Shown one piece after another: positions 17,336 through 27,467 of a stretch of DNA of 64,000 nt. The position numbers were made by a program, and so were the translations under genes. The number at the start of each line of letters is the position of its first letter. Position 1 is the stretch's first letter. The notes under the pieces are model-generated. The model saw only the letters and a list, made by a program, of their open reading frames with translations. It was not told where the DNA came from and searched no databases. Where the stretch lies: the NCBI GenBank assembly GCA_910584365.1, contig CAJUAF010000001.1, forward strand, positions 156,218 to 220,217. Reading direction: 5' to 3'. The DNA comes from an uncultured Muribaculaceae bacterium. GTDB taxonomy: Bacteria; Bacteroidota; Bacteroidia; Bacteroidales; Muribaculaceae.

Positions 17336-17767
17336 ATGAAAAAGAATTTTCTCTTCGCACTGGTAGCCGTAATGGCTGTTTTCGCCATGACGCTCTCCTC
17401 TTGCAGCTCCGCTGACTCCAAAGTCAACGAACTCGTAGAACAGCTCAACTCCGAAAAATTCCAGTCCTTCGTCAAGTCGAGCCAGGTATTCTCCAGTTCC
17501 GAGGCCAAGATTGTCGGCGACTCGGTTGTGGAACTGACTTTCCAGGCCATCCCCGGCATGACTTTCCCCGAAAACAGCCAGGCGCTCATCGACGCCCAGA
17601 AAGCAGCCATGATCAACTCCTTCAAGACTTCCCTCCCCACCGATCCAATTTTCAAGAACGGACTCGAAGGAATGAAAGAGAAGCACATGGTACTCCACGT
17701 AGTCTACAAGGCTACCGACAATACCTCCGCCCAGGTTGACATCACTCCCTCGGAGGTTCTCGACTAA
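17336..17767 (+). CDS. Small putative lipoprotein
   Basis: 143 residues with a lipoprotein signal peptide (MKKNFLFALVAVMAVFAMTLSSC; lipobox LSSC with the lipidated Cys at 23). The residues after the Cys (SSADSK) are not strongly acidic, so surface export is uncertain. The rest is a small mixed alpha/beta domain (NELVEQLNSEKFQSFV, VVELTFQAIPGM) of unknown function. It has its own promoter and is closed by an exceptionally long hairpin at 17781-17839, so it is a single-gene unit. Confidence 0.8.
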   Translation: MKKNFLFALVAVMAVFAMTLSSCSSADSKVNELVEQLNSEKFQSFVKSSQVFSSSEAKIVGDSVVELTFQAIPGMTFPENSQALIDAQKAAMINSFKTSLPTDPIFKNGLEGMKEKHMVLHVVYKATDNTSAQVDITPSEVLD

Positions 17768-17780
17768 TCCGTCACCATTA

Positions 17781-17839
17781 CAATGAAAGCCAAGGGGTGC
17801 GGAAGATTCTGAGTCTTCCGCACCCCTTGGCTTTCATTG
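17781..17839 (+). terminator. Perfect 26-bp stem hairpin terminator
   Basis: The 26 nt at 17781-17806 are perfectly complementary to 17814-17839, leaving a 7-nt loop (TTCTGAG). It begins 13 nt after the lipoprotein stop codon. There is no good T-tract (TGTTACGG follows), so it may act as a stability or processing hairpin as well as a terminator. Confidence 0.85.
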
Positions 17840-17994
17840 TTACGGATGTCCCATCAGGGCATACGCCCATTTTATGTTTTTTTAAGAAAAGTCTGTTAAG
17901 TAGAAAAGGGTTGCAATGACAGTATAATATAGACGATTCCCGCGAATCGGCAATCACAGTACCTTGAATCTTCCCTCCAAAACTGAATTCCTTA

Positions 17995-20259
17995 ATGATT
18001 CCCATTAAAAAAATCCATGATGTGGCGCTGTTGGGCGGCCGCCTGTGTATGTTGTCGGGAGCCTTTGTGGCTGTCGGCGGTTTTCTGCTGTTGCTGGCCC
18101 TGGCGGGCTGTGCCAAAGGGAGCGCGGCCGACCGCGACGATCTATCCACGTTTGTCGACCCGATGATCGGCACCGATTTCACCGGCAATACCTACCCCGG
18201 GGCGCAGGCTCCTTTCGGAATGGTGCAGCTCAGCCCGGACAACGGGTTGCCCGGCTGGGACCGCATATCGGGCTATTTCTATCCCGATTCCACCATCGCC
18301 GGTTTCTCCCATACCCATCTATCCGGTACCGGAGCCGGTGATCTCTATGATATCTCCTTCATGCCCGTGACTCTCCCGATGAAGGAGGCCCCCGCTCCCC
18401 TGGGGATCCACTCCCGCTTCTCCCATGACCGGGAGGAGGCTTCCGCGGGCTATTACAAGGTTCATCTCGACGATTACGACATCGACGTGGAGCTTACCGC
18501 CACTCCCCGCGCCGGAATCCAGCGCTACACTTTCCCCGAGGCCAACTCCGGGATTATCCTCAACCTCGACAAGGCCATGAACTGGGACCGCACCCTGGAC
18601 TCCCGCGTGGAGGTCATCGACTCGGTGACTATCGCCGGCTACCGTTTCTCGGACGGCTGGGCCAGGAACCAGAAGGTCTACTTCGCGACACGCTTCTCGC
18701 GCCCCGTCGACGCACTGTCGTTCGAGCGGCGCACGATAACCGAAAACGAGGACTCCGTAGGCCAGGGAGTGATCGCCTCACTGTATTTCCCGACAAAGAA
18801 GGGGGATCAGGTGACGGTCACGACGGCTCTCTCCCCCACTTCAGTGGAGGACGCCCTGGCCAATCTCCGCGCCGAAACGCCGGAGGATGACTTCGACCTC
18901 TACCGCGAGCAGACGCGCCGCGACTGGAACGACCGCCTGGGCAAAATCCGTGTCGAGACCACCGACTCCGTGCAGAAAAAGATTTTCTACACGGCGCTGT
19001 ATCACTCGATGCTCGCCCCGACGCTCTACAACAACGCCGACGGCTCATACCTCGGTCCCGACGGCCAGGTACACAAGGCCGACGGATGGACCAACTATTC
19101 GACTTTCTCCCTATGGGACACCTACCGCGCATCCCATCCACTGTTCACCATAATAGCCCCGGAAGCGGCCGGCGACATGGCCCGCTCCCTGGTGGAATTC
19201 GCAGCCCAGAACGGCCAGCTCCCCGTATGGACAATGTGGGCCTCGGAGACCGACATGATGATCGGCTATCACTCCGCTCCCGTAATCGTCGACGCCATCC
19301 TGAAGAACCTCGGCGGCATCGACGCCCGCAAGGCCCTGGACCTGATGGTGCAGACCGCCCGCAAGGGGAATTACCGCCAGCTCGACGACTATATGAAGCT
19401 GGGATATGTTCCTGTCCGCGAGGGGGACAACTGGTCTATGTCGAAGACAATGGAATACGCTTTCGACGACTGGTGTATCGCCCTGCTGGCCGAAAAGCTC
19501 GGCGATAAGGAAATCCAGCAGGAATTCGCAGCCCGCGCCCTGAATTACGCCAACACGTTCAATCCCGCCACCGGTTTCTTTCAGCCGCGCAACGCCGACG
19601 GCTCCTTCGTGACCCCCTTCGTTCCCGAGGAGTACACCGAGGATATCTGCGAGAGCAACGCCTGGCAGTATCTGTTCTCGGTGCAGCATGACATTCCCGG
19701 CATGACGAAACTTTTCGGAGGCAAAGAGCGCCTGGAACAGAAACTCGACTCGATGTTCACTTATGTCAACCCCGATATCGAACTACCGATTTTCTCCACC
19801 GGCATGATCGGGCAGTACGCCCAGGGGAACGAACCGGGCCATCATGTCCCCTACCTTTATAATCTTACCGACAGCCCCTGGAAAGGCGCCGACTACCTCC
19901 GCAAAATCATGGGGGATCTCTACACCGCCTCCCCCGACGGCATCTGCGGCAACGATGACACGGGCCAGATGTCGGCCTGGTATGTCTTCTCAGCCCTCGG
20001 TTTCTATCCGGTTAACCCCGTGGACGGCCTCTACGCCATCGGCGCCCCCGCTTTCCCCCGCGCCGAAATAGCTCTCCCCGGCGGGAAAACACTGACCATT
20101 ACCGCCGAAAACCTTTCCGACGAAAACCGCTACGTCGAATCCGTAACCCTCAACGGACGGCAGCTCACCACCCCCTGGCTCAGCCACAAGGATCTCATGG
20201 AAGGGGGCTCCCTCTCCTTCACCATGACTTCCGCCAAATCCAACCCCTGGAAGAACTGA
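17995..20259 (+). CDS. GH92 alpha-mannosidase 1 (lipoprotein)
   Basis: 754 residues. A lipoprotein signal (LLLLALAGC, Cys 39) anchors it to an envelope membrane; no acidic surface-export signal directly follows the Cys. GH92 signatures are complete: FVDPMIGTD at the mature N-terminus, SHTHLSGTG, the putative acid E553 in ESNAWQY, GNEPGHHVPYLYN, and the putative base cluster in GNDDTGQMSAW (652-662). GH92 enzymes are calcium-dependent inverting exo-alpha-mannosidases acting on high-mannose N-glycans and yeast mannan. The intact GNEPxHH motif is also seen in GH92 enzyme 2 but not in 3 and 4. It is the first gene of a run of six on the plus strand. Confidence 0.93.
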   Translation: MIPIKKIHDVALLGGRLCMLSGAFVAVGGFLLLLALAGCAKGSAADRDDLSTFVDPMIGTDFTGNTYPGAQAPFGMVQLSPDNGLPGWDRISGYFYPDSTIAGFSHTHLSGTGAGDLYDISFMPVTLPMKEAPAPLGIHSRFSHDREEASAGYYKVHLDDYDIDVELTATPRAGIQRYTFPEANSGIILNLDKAMNWDRTLDSRVEVIDSVTIAGYRFSDGWARNQKVYFATRFSRPVDALSFERRTITENEDSVGQGVIASLYFPTKKGDQVTVTTALSPTSVEDALANLRAETPEDDFDLYREQTRRDWNDRLGKIRVETTDSVQKKIFYTALYHSMLAPTLYNNADGSYLGPDGQVHKADGWTNYSTFSLWDTYRASHPLFTIIAPEAAGDMARSLVEFAAQNGQLPVWTMWASETDMMIGYHSAPVIVDAILKNLGGIDARKALDLMVQTARKGNYRQLDDYMKLGYVPVREGDNWSMSKTMEYAFDDWCIALLAEKLGDKEIQQEFAARALNYANTFNPATGFFQPRNADGSFVTPFVPEEYTEDICESNAWQYLFSVQHDIPGMTKLFGGKERLEQKLDSMFTYVNPDIELPIFSTGMIGQYAQGNEPGHHVPYLYNLTDSPWKGADYLRKIMGDLYTASPDGICGNDDTGQMSAWYVFSALGFYPVNPVDGLYAIGAPAFPRAEIALPGGKTLTITAENLSDENRYVESVTLNGRQLTTPWLSHKDLMEGGSLSFTMTSAKSNPWKN

Positions 20260-20329
20260 CGCCGCCTCCCTCTCCCGTTGCACTCCTGTCCTTTCAGCCC
20301 TTTCTCTCCGTCCCCGGCGCTTCCCCGCG

Positions 20330-20363
20330 CTGCCTGTCCTGTGGTCCGCCCATAGGCGGACTC
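20330..20363. repeat. 34-nt interspersed repeat with hairpin, copy A
   Basis: Identical over 34 nt to 31752-31785. It contains GTCCGCC-CATA-GGCGGAC (20344-20361), a 7-bp stem with a 4-nt loop. It lies between the first and second GH92 genes, 52 nt before the start of the second. Confidence 0.85.
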
Positions 20364-20415
20364 TCCCCAAGTTAAATAATAAACCAACCCTGAAATAAAA
20401 CCTTAACTACAACCC

Positions 20416-22701
20416 ATGCGACGTCTACTCATCTCTGCGGCCCTGCTGTTGACCGTCCTGGCCGCCATTAGCTTCGAAAGCTGCCAGAGGGCATCGGCAT
20501 CCACCGACTATGCCTCCTACGTGGACCCCTTCATCGGAACGGGGGGCCACGGACACACGTTCCCCGGCGCCGTTGTCCCCAACGGCATGATACAGCCCTC
20601 CCCCGACACCCGTATCGACGGTTGGGACGCCTGTTCGGGCTACTATTACGCCGATTCCCTCATCAACGGCTTCTCCCACACCCATGTATCCGGAACAGGT
20701 TGCGCCGACTACGGCGACATCCTGATCATGCCTACCGTAGGCGCCCAGATTATCGACAACCAGGTCGACACGCTCCAGAATCTCCCCTACGCCTCCGGCT
20801 TCTCCCACGCCAACGAGACAGCCGAGCCGGGTTATTACAGCGTAAAGCTTGACCGCTATAACGTCAAGGCCGAAATCACCTCCTCGAAGCGCGTGGCTCT
20901 CCACCGCTTCACTTTCCCGGCCACCGACGACGCCGGTATGATCGTCGACATGGACTACTCCATCCAGCATCAGACCAACACTGAAATGGTGCTGGACATC
21001 GTCAGCGACACCGAAATCCGCGGCTACAAGATGACCAAATACTGGGCTTTCGACCAGCAGATCTACTTCTACGCCAAGTTCTCCAAGCCCTTCACCTCCA
21101 CGATGGTGACCGACACTATACTCACTTCCAAAGGTGAGCCCTACGCCCGCTGCAAGGCCCTGCTGAAATTCCCGCCCATGAAAGAGGGGGAACAGCTGCT
21201 TGTAAAGGTAGGTGTCTCAGCTGTGGACTATGACGGAGCCCGCAACAATGTCGAGGCTGAAATGGCCGGCGACAGCTTCGATTTCGAAACCACCCGCCGC
21301 CAGGCCCGCGAGGCATGGAACGCCTATCTGTCGAAAATCGAGATTCCGGCCGACGCCGACAAGGATGACCTGGTGAAGTTCTACACCGCCCTGTACCACA
21401 CGGCCATCGCTCCCAACCTCTTCACCGACGCCGACGGACGCTACCTGGGCATGGACCGCAAGCCCCACCAGGGGGACGTCAACGAACCCGTCTACACGAT
21501 TTTCTCCCTCTGGGACACTTTCCGCGCCCTGCACCCCCTTATGTCGATTATCGACCCCGACCTGAACAATGATTATATGCGCTCGCTGCTGATGAAAGCC
21601 GACGAGGGGGGAATCCTCCCGATGTGGGAACTCGCGGGCAACTATACCGGCACGATGATCGGTTATCACGCCGTGTCGCTGCTGGCTGACGCCGTAGCCA
21701 AGGGATATGCCGATTTCGATGTCGAAAAAGCCCTCAGGGCCGGAGTACGCGCCGCGGAGTTCGACACCACCGGAATCGTTACTCCTCCGGCAGTCAACGC
21801 CTGCCTGATGCCTCCCGCCAAATACTGGAAGAACAAGGTCGGCTATGTCCCCTCCGACAAAGATAACGAATCCGTGGCCAAAGGTCTGGAATACGCTTAT
21901 AACGATTGGTGCATTGCCCAGCTTGCGAAAGCCGCCGGCGATACCGCCACGGCCGCCCGTTACGAGAACTTCGCCCAGGCATACCGCAAGTACTGGGACC
22001 CCGAGACAAAATTCATGCGCGGCGTGATGACCGACGGCTCTTTCCGCGAACCGTTCAATCCCCGCGCCTCCAACCACCGCAACGACGATTACTGCGAAGG
22101 AACCGCATGGCAGTGGAGCTGGTTTGTCCTCCACGACATCCCCGGCCTCATCGAGCTTAACGGTGGTAAAGAACAGTTCACCGCCCGCCTGGATTCCCTT
22201 TTCACAGCTTCCTCCGAACTCGAAGGGGACATCGTATCGGCCGACATCACCGGCCTTATCGGCCAGTATGCCCACGGCAACGAACCCTCCCATCATATCA
22301 CCCACCTCTACAACTACGCCGGACAGCCCTGGAAGACCCAGGAACTCGTTGACCGCATCTTCTCGGAACAGTACCGCGTGGAACCCGACGGACTGAGCGG
22401 CAACGAAGACTGCGGCCAGATGTCGGCATGGCTGGTGCTTAACGCCCTGGGCTTCTACCAGGTATGTCCCGGCGAACCGGTCTACTCCATCGGACGCCCC
22501 CTTTTCCCTTCCGCGAAAATCAACCTCCCCGGCGGAAAGACTTTCACCGTCACTGTCAACAACTTCTCGAAAGAGAACAAATACATCAAGTCGGCCACCA
22601 TCAACGGCCGCAAGCTCGACACCCTCTTCTTCAACCACTCCGACATCGCCGACGGAGGGGAGCTGATACTTGACATGACTTCCGAGCCCCAGAAACCTTA
22701 A
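20416..22701 (+). CDS. GH92 alpha-mannosidase 2 (lipoprotein)
   Basis: 761 residues with a lipoprotein signal peptide (ISFESC, Cys 23). Full GH92 signature: YVDPFIGTGG, SHTHVSGTG, putative acid E561 in EGTAWQW, HGNEPSHHITHLYN, and GNEDCGQMSAW (662-672). It most closely follows the pattern of Bacteroides enzymes that act on high-mannose glycans; alpha-1,2 specificity is plausible but not proven here. It begins 156 nt after the first GH92 gene, with a repeat hairpin between them, and is separated by only 20 nt from the third. Confidence 0.93.
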   Translation: MRRLLISAALLLTVLAAISFESCQRASASTDYASYVDPFIGTGGHGHTFPGAVVPNGMIQPSPDTRIDGWDACSGYYYADSLINGFSHTHVSGTGCADYGDILIMPTVGAQIIDNQVDTLQNLPYASGFSHANETAEPGYYSVKLDRYNVKAEITSSKRVALHRFTFPATDDAGMIVDMDYSIQHQTNTEMVLDIVSDTEIRGYKMTKYWAFDQQIYFYAKFSKPFTSTMVTDTILTSKGEPYARCKALLKFPPMKEGEQLLVKVGVSAVDYDGARNNVEAEMAGDSFDFETTRRQAREAWNAYLSKIEIPADADKDDLVKFYTALYHTAIAPNLFTDADGRYLGMDRKPHQGDVNEPVYTIFSLWDTFRALHPLMSIIDPDLNNDYMRSLLMKADEGGILPMWELAGNYTGTMIGYHAVSLLADAVAKGYADFDVEKALRAGVRAAEFDTTGIVTPPAVNACLMPPAKYWKNKVGYVPSDKDNESVAKGLEYAYNDWCIAQLAKAAGDTATAARYENFAQAYRKYWDPETKFMRGVMTDGSFREPFNPRASNHRNDDYCEGTAWQWSWFVLHDIPGLIELNGGKEQFTARLDSLFTASSELEGDIVSADITGLIGQYAHGNEPSHHITHLYNYAGQPWKTQELVDRIFSEQYRVEPDGLSGNEDCGQMSAWLVLNALGFYQVCPGEPVYSIGRPLFPSAKINLPGGKTFTVTVNNFSKENKYIKSATINGRKLDTLFFNHSDIADGGELILDMTSEPQKP

Positions 22702-22721
22702 CAATAAAACCCTGTCCGAAA

Positions 22722-24992
22722 ATGAAAACCCTCCGCATAGCCTTCGCCTCGGCCGCAGTGGCCCTGGCCTCCGTGGCTCTTTCGGCTAAGGAAACAGCCG
22801 ACTACACATCGCTTGTAAATCCCCTGATGGGAACCGAGTCGACTTTCGAACTTTCCACCGGGAACACCTATCCGGCTATCGCCCTCCCCTGGGGCATGAA
22901 CTTCTGGACCCCCCAGACCGGCAAGAACGGCGACGGGTGGCAGTACCAGTACACCGCCAACAAAATCCAGGGTATCAAGCAGACCCATCAGCCCTCCCCC
23001 TGGATCAACGACTACGGGATGTTCTCCATCATGCCCGTCACCGGCGAGCTGGCGCTCGACCAGGAGAAACGCGCCTCATGGTTCAGCCACAAGGGGGAGA
23101 AAGCCCTTCCCCATTACTATAAGGTATATCTGGCCGACCATGACGTTGTGGCCGAAGTGACCCCCACGGAGCGGGCTGCCATGTTCCGCCTGACCTATCC
23201 CGAGACCTCCGACGCCTTCCTGGTTGTGGACGCTTTCGACGGCAAAGGAGAGGTCAAGGCCCTCCCCGCCGAGAAAAAAATCGTCGGCATCACCCGCAAA
23301 AACTCCGGCGGCGTCCCCGGAAATTTCGCCAACTACTTCGTAATCGAATTCGACAAGCCCTTCACCCTGGAGCAGAGCCAGGATTCCATCATCGGCATCC
23401 GCTTCGCCCCCACCCGCAAGGGGGAGCAGGTGATCGCCCGAGTGGCCTCCTCGTTTATCTCTCCTGAACAGGCGCAGCTCAACCTCAGGGAACTCGGCGA
23501 TCTCAGCTTCGACCAGCTTGCCCAAGAGGGAAAAGCCCGGTGGAACAAGACCCTCGGACACATCGAGGCCGAGGGGGGAACAACCGACCAGATGCGCACT
23601 TTCTACTCCACGCTTTACCGTTCTCTTCTCTTCCCCCGCAAATTCTATGAAATCGACGCCAACGGCAACATCGTCCACTATTCCCCCTACAACGGGGAGG
23701 TATTGCCCGGATATATGTACACCGACACCGGCCTGTGGGACACCTTCCGCGCTCTTTTCCCCCTGCTGAACCTGGCCTATCCCTCGGTCAACAAGGAAAT
23801 CCAGGAAGGGATGCTCAACGCCTACCGCGAAAGCGGATTCTTCCCCGAATGGGCCTCCCCTGGTCACCGCGGCTGCATGGTGGGGAACAACTCTGCCTCA
23901 GTGCTGGCCGATGCTTACCTGAAAGGAATCAAAGTCGACGACACCGAAACCCTGTGGGCCGGAATCGTCAACGGCACAGAGAACGTCCACCCCGAAGTAT
24001 CCTCAACCGGACGCCTCGGCCACGAGTATTACAATAAACTCGGCTATGTCCCCTACGATGTAAAAATCAACGAAAACGCCGCCCGCACCCTGGAATACGC
24101 CTACGACGACTGGACAATCTTCCAGCTTGCCAAAGCCCTGAACCGACCCAAGGCCGAGCAGATGAAGTTCGCCAAGCGCGCCATGAACTACCGGAACCTC
24201 TTCGACAAGGAGACCAACCTCATGCGCGGACGCAACGAAGACGGCTCTTTCGCAACCCCCTTCTCTCCCCTCAAATGGGGCGACGCCTTCACCGAAGGGA
24301 ACTCCTGGCACTACACCTGGAGCGTATTCCATGATCCCCAGGGGCTCATCGACCTGATGGGAGGCAAGGAGAATTTCGTGGCCATGATGGACTCGGTCTT
24401 CTCCGTTCCCCCAGTTTTCGATGACAGCTATTACGGCTTCCCCATCCATGAAATCCGCGAGATGCAGGTGATGAACATGGGCAACTACGCCCACGGCAAC
24501 CAGCCCATCCAGCACATGATTTACCTCTACGACTGGGCCGGTCAGCCCTGGAAGGCACAGTACTGGATCCGCGAGGTGATGGACCGTATGTACACCCCGG
24601 CCCCCGACGGTTACTGCGGCGACGAGGATAACGGCCAGACCTCCGCCTGGTATGTATTCTCCGGGATGGGATTCTACCCCGTGGCACCCGGCACCGACCA
24701 GTACGCCCTGGGCGCACCCCTGTTCAGGAAACTGACCCTCAATCTCGAGAACGGCAACAAGGTCGTAATCAACGCTCCGGAGAATTCCGCCGAAAACCGC
24801 TACGTCAACGAGATGCGCGTCAACGGCCATGTCTACGACAAAAACTATGTCACCTACCCCATGCTGATGGAAGGAGCCGTGATAGACTTCGACATGACCG
24901 ACCACCCCAACCTCACCCGAGGCACCTCCGGCGACGCCCTCCCCTACTCCTTCTCCACCGACCCGACCAACCCTCTCAACAAGAAAAAATAA
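22722..24992 (+). CDS. GH92 alpha-mannosidase 3 (periplasmic type)
   Basis: 756 residues with a type I signal peptide (ALASVALSAKE), so a soluble periplasmic enzyme is expected. It belongs to a different GH92 branch from the first two: the N-terminal motif is LVNPLMGTEST, the His-rich motif reads HGNQPIQHMIYLYD (from about 592) in place of GNEPxHH, and the base cluster is GDEDNGQTSAW (633-643). The acid is E525 in EGNSWHY. The altered binding-site motif suggests a different linkage preference or leaving sugar. It is followed after 6 nt by the MFS transporter gene, pointing to a coupled trim-and-import step. Confidence 0.92.
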   Translation: MKTLRIAFASAAVALASVALSAKETADYTSLVNPLMGTESTFELSTGNTYPAIALPWGMNFWTPQTGKNGDGWQYQYTANKIQGIKQTHQPSPWINDYGMFSIMPVTGELALDQEKRASWFSHKGEKALPHYYKVYLADHDVVAEVTPTERAAMFRLTYPETSDAFLVVDAFDGKGEVKALPAEKKIVGITRKNSGGVPGNFANYFVIEFDKPFTLEQSQDSIIGIRFAPTRKGEQVIARVASSFISPEQAQLNLRELGDLSFDQLAQEGKARWNKTLGHIEAEGGTTDQMRTFYSTLYRSLLFPRKFYEIDANGNIVHYSPYNGEVLPGYMYTDTGLWDTFRALFPLLNLAYPSVNKEIQEGMLNAYRESGFFPEWASPGHRGCMVGNNSASVLADAYLKGIKVDDTETLWAGIVNGTENVHPEVSSTGRLGHEYYNKLGYVPYDVKINENAARTLEYAYDDWTIFQLAKALNRPKAEQMKFAKRAMNYRNLFDKETNLMRGRNEDGSFATPFSPLKWGDAFTEGNSWHYTWSVFHDPQGLIDLMGGKENFVAMMDSVFSVPPVFDDSYYGFPIHEIREMQVMNMGNYAHGNQPIQHMIYLYDWAGQPWKAQYWIREVMDRMYTPAPDGYCGDEDNGQTSAWYVFSGMGFYPVAPGTDQYALGAPLFRKLTLNLENGNKVVINAPENSAENRYVNEMRVNGHVYDKNYVTYPMLMEGAVIDFDMTDHPNLTRGTSGDALPYSFSTDPTNPLNKKK

Positions 24993-24998
24993 ACCGCA

Positions 24999-26351
24999 AT
25001 GCGCTCACCGATAACCTGGGTACCGACCGCCTACTTCGCCATGGGACTCCCCTTCGTGGTGCTGAACATGGTGACTGTCCTGATGTTCAAGGATATGGGA
25101 GTCGAAAAAGGGCTTATAGCCTTCTGGACCTCCCTTATCCTGCTCCCCTGGACGCTCAAGCCCCTATGGAGTCCGTTTCTGGAACTGTTCAGGACGAAGA
25201 AGTTTTTCGTTATTGCGACGCAACTTGTCACCGGGGTGGCTTTCGGCCTGGTGGCCCTGTCGCTGACTTTCAGCCACTTTTTCCTCATCGCCATCATCTT
25301 CCTGGCGATAGTGGCATTCTCGGGCGCCACGCATGACATCGCCTGCGACGGCGTGTATATGTCGGAACTCTCCCCCTCGCAGCAGGCCCAGTATATCGGC
25401 TGGCAGGGCGCATTCTACAATATCGCCAAAATCGTAGCCACCGGCGGACTGGTCTACATCGCCGGCTCCCTGATAAAGAGCCTTACTCCCGAAGGGGCCG
25501 ATGCCGCCGCCACGCTGCTTGCCAACCGTAACGCCTGGATGATAGTGATGGGAATTCTGTCGGCCACGATGCTGCTGCTTGGATTCTACCATATCTTCAT
25601 GCTTCCCGGGAAAATGAAACGCGCCGCCTCCGCCCCGACCGCCCATACCTCCCGGGAGGTCATGGCGGAGCTGTGGGCCGTCCTGCGCGAGTTCTTCGCC
25701 AAGAAATATATCTGGTACTACATCGCCTTCATTCTCCTCTACCGCTTCGGGGAGGGGTTTGTGGTGAAAATCGTGCCGCTGTTTCTCGCCGACGGACGCG
25801 AGGCCGGAGGCCTGGGCCTGGACAACCAGCAGATAGGACTCTACTACGGCTCGTTCGGGGCCGCCGCCTTCGTTATCGGCTCCCTCCTGGCGGGGTATTA
25901 TATCTCGCACTTCGGACTGAAACGCACGCTCTTCTCCCTGTGCTGCTGCTTCAACATCCCCTTCGCCGTCTATGCCCTGCTGGCTTTCTTCCAGCCGGAA
26001 TCGGGCTGGATTATCGCCTCGGGGATAGTGTTTGAATATTTCGGCTACGGATTCGGTTTTGTCGGCCTGACCCTGTTCATGATGCAGCAGATCGCCCCCG
26101 GCAAGCACCAGATGGCCCACTATGCTTTCGCCTCCGGCATTATGAACCTCGGAGTCATGATTCCCGGAATTTTCAGCGGATGGCTCAGCGGATGGCTCGG
26201 CTACTCGGCCTTCTTCATTTTCGTGCTGATGGCCACCATCCCCGCGTTCATAATCACCTGGTTCATACCTTTCCGCTATGACTCCAAAGGGAACCTCCTC
26301 CAGACCGAGGAAGCCGCTCTCATGGGAGCCGACGCCGAAGATATCCAATAA
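24999..26351 (+). CDS. MFS sugar transporter of the mannan/N-glycan locus
   Basis: 450 residues with about 12 hydrophobic membrane segments, beginning WVPTAYFAMGLPFVVLNM and ending in a short polar tail. It resembles the AmpG/SLC-like MFS carriers that sit beside GH92 and GH130 genes in Bacteroidetes glycan loci. It likely moves mannose or a short mannosyl oligosaccharide (for example Man-beta-1,4-GlcNAc) across the inner membrane. It starts 6 nt after the third GH92 gene and precedes the GH130 phosphorylase, which acts in the cytoplasm. The substrate is inferred from context only. Confidence 0.88.
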   Translation: MRSPITWVPTAYFAMGLPFVVLNMVTVLMFKDMGVEKGLIAFWTSLILLPWTLKPLWSPFLELFRTKKFFVIATQLVTGVAFGLVALSLTFSHFFLIAIIFLAIVAFSGATHDIACDGVYMSELSPSQQAQYIGWQGAFYNIAKIVATGGLVYIAGSLIKSLTPEGADAAATLLANRNAWMIVMGILSATMLLLGFYHIFMLPGKMKRAASAPTAHTSREVMAELWAVLREFFAKKYIWYYIAFILLYRFGEGFVVKIVPLFLADGREAGGLGLDNQQIGLYYGSFGAAAFVIGSLLAGYYISHFGLKRTLFSLCCCFNIPFAVYALLAFFQPESGWIIASGIVFEYFGYGFGFVGLTLFMMQQIAPGKHQMAHYAFASGIMNLGVMIPGIFSGWLSGWLGYSAFFIFVLMATIPAFIITWFIPFRYDSKGNLLQTEEAALMGADAEDIQ

Positions 26352-26432
26352 TTTTCCCCGTTCCGGCGTTATACACAGAACATGACCGGAATTCCGGAAC
26401 AAAACCAAGACTCAAAAACAGACATTAAGAAT

Positions 26433-27401
26433 ATGGCTAAGAAATTTCCCTGGGAGGAACGTCCCGAAGGATGCGTCGATCCCGTGTGGCGTTACTGCGC
26501 CAACCCCATCATAGGCCGCTACCAGACGGCTGTCTCCAACAGTATCTTCAACTCGGCCGTGGTTCCTTTCGGCGAAGGTTACGCCGGAGTGTTCCGCTGC
26601 GACAACAAGGCGGTGCAGATGAACATCTACGTCGGCTTTTCCGACGACGCCATAAACTGGCGCATCTCCGACACCCCGATAAAATTCGAGCCGGGCAACA
26701 CGGAGATGATCGACTCCGAGTACAAGTATGACCCGCGCGTCACCTGGATCGAGGACCGTTACTGGATCACCTGGTGCAACGGTTACAACGGTCCCACCAT
26801 CGGAATCGGATATACTTTCGACTTCAAGACGTTCTATCAGTGTGAGAACGCGTTTCTCCCCTTCAACCGCAACGGGGTGCTTTTCCCCGAGCGCATCAAC
26901 GGACGCTACGCGATGATGTCTCGCCCCAGCGATAACGGCCACACCCCTTTCGGTGACATTTTCCTGTCCTATTCCCCCGACATGAAATACTGGGGGGAAC
27001 ACCGCTGCCTGATGAAAGTGGCGCCGTTCACCGAAAGCGCATGGCAATGCACTAAAATCGGGGCCGGATCCGTCCCCGTGCTGACCGACGAAGGGTGGCT
27101 GATATTCTACCACGGAGTAATCAACACCTGCCGCGGCTACCGCTATTCGATGGGCGCCGCGATTCTTGACCGGAACAATCCTGAAAAAGTCCTCTACCGC
27201 ACCCAGCCTTATCTGCTGGCTCCCGCCGAGCCTTACGAGCTGACGGGCGACGTCCCCGGGGTTGTCTTCCCCTGCGCTTCCCTGGTCGACGGCGACAAGG
27301 TAGCCATCTATTACGGCGCCGCCGACACGGTAGTGGCCCTGGCGTTCACCCGCCTGTCTGTACTTCTCCCCTACATCAAGGCAAACTCCCTCCCCTGCTG
27401 A
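26433..27401 (+). CDS. GH130 beta-mannoside phosphorylase
   Basis: 322 residues from the ATG at 26433, which gives MAKKFPWEERPEG; this fits the usual N-terminus of the family (PWEERP then ANPIIGR). An upstream ATG at 26382 would add 17 polar residues. Family marks are YDPRVTWIEDRYWITWCN, NGVLFPERINGRYAMMSRP and WLIFYHG. There is no signal peptide, so it is cytoplasmic. GH130 enzymes cleave beta-mannosides with inorganic phosphate to give mannose 1-phosphate; the subgroup with this N-terminus includes Man-beta-1,4-GlcNAc and mannooligosaccharide phosphorylases. In this locus the Man-GlcNAc core left after GH18 and GH92 action is the natural substrate (inference). Confidence 0.92.
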   Translation: MAKKFPWEERPEGCVDPVWRYCANPIIGRYQTAVSNSIFNSAVVPFGEGYAGVFRCDNKAVQMNIYVGFSDDAINWRISDTPIKFEPGNTEMIDSEYKYDPRVTWIEDRYWITWCNGYNGPTIGIGYTFDFKTFYQCENAFLPFNRNGVLFPERINGRYAMMSRPSDNGHTPFGDIFLSYSPDMKYWGEHRCLMKVAPFTESAWQCTKIGAGSVPVLTDEGWLIFYHGVINTCRGYRYSMGAAILDRNNPEKVLYRTQPYLLAPAEPYELTGDVPGVVFPCASLVDGDKVAIYYGAADTVVALAFTRLSVLLPYIKANSLPC

Positions 27402-27467
27402 CGCGGGGGCCGGGGGTCCTTTCTCTCCCTCCTTTTTCTCTCTGTAATCTTTCCCCTTGTATTCTCC

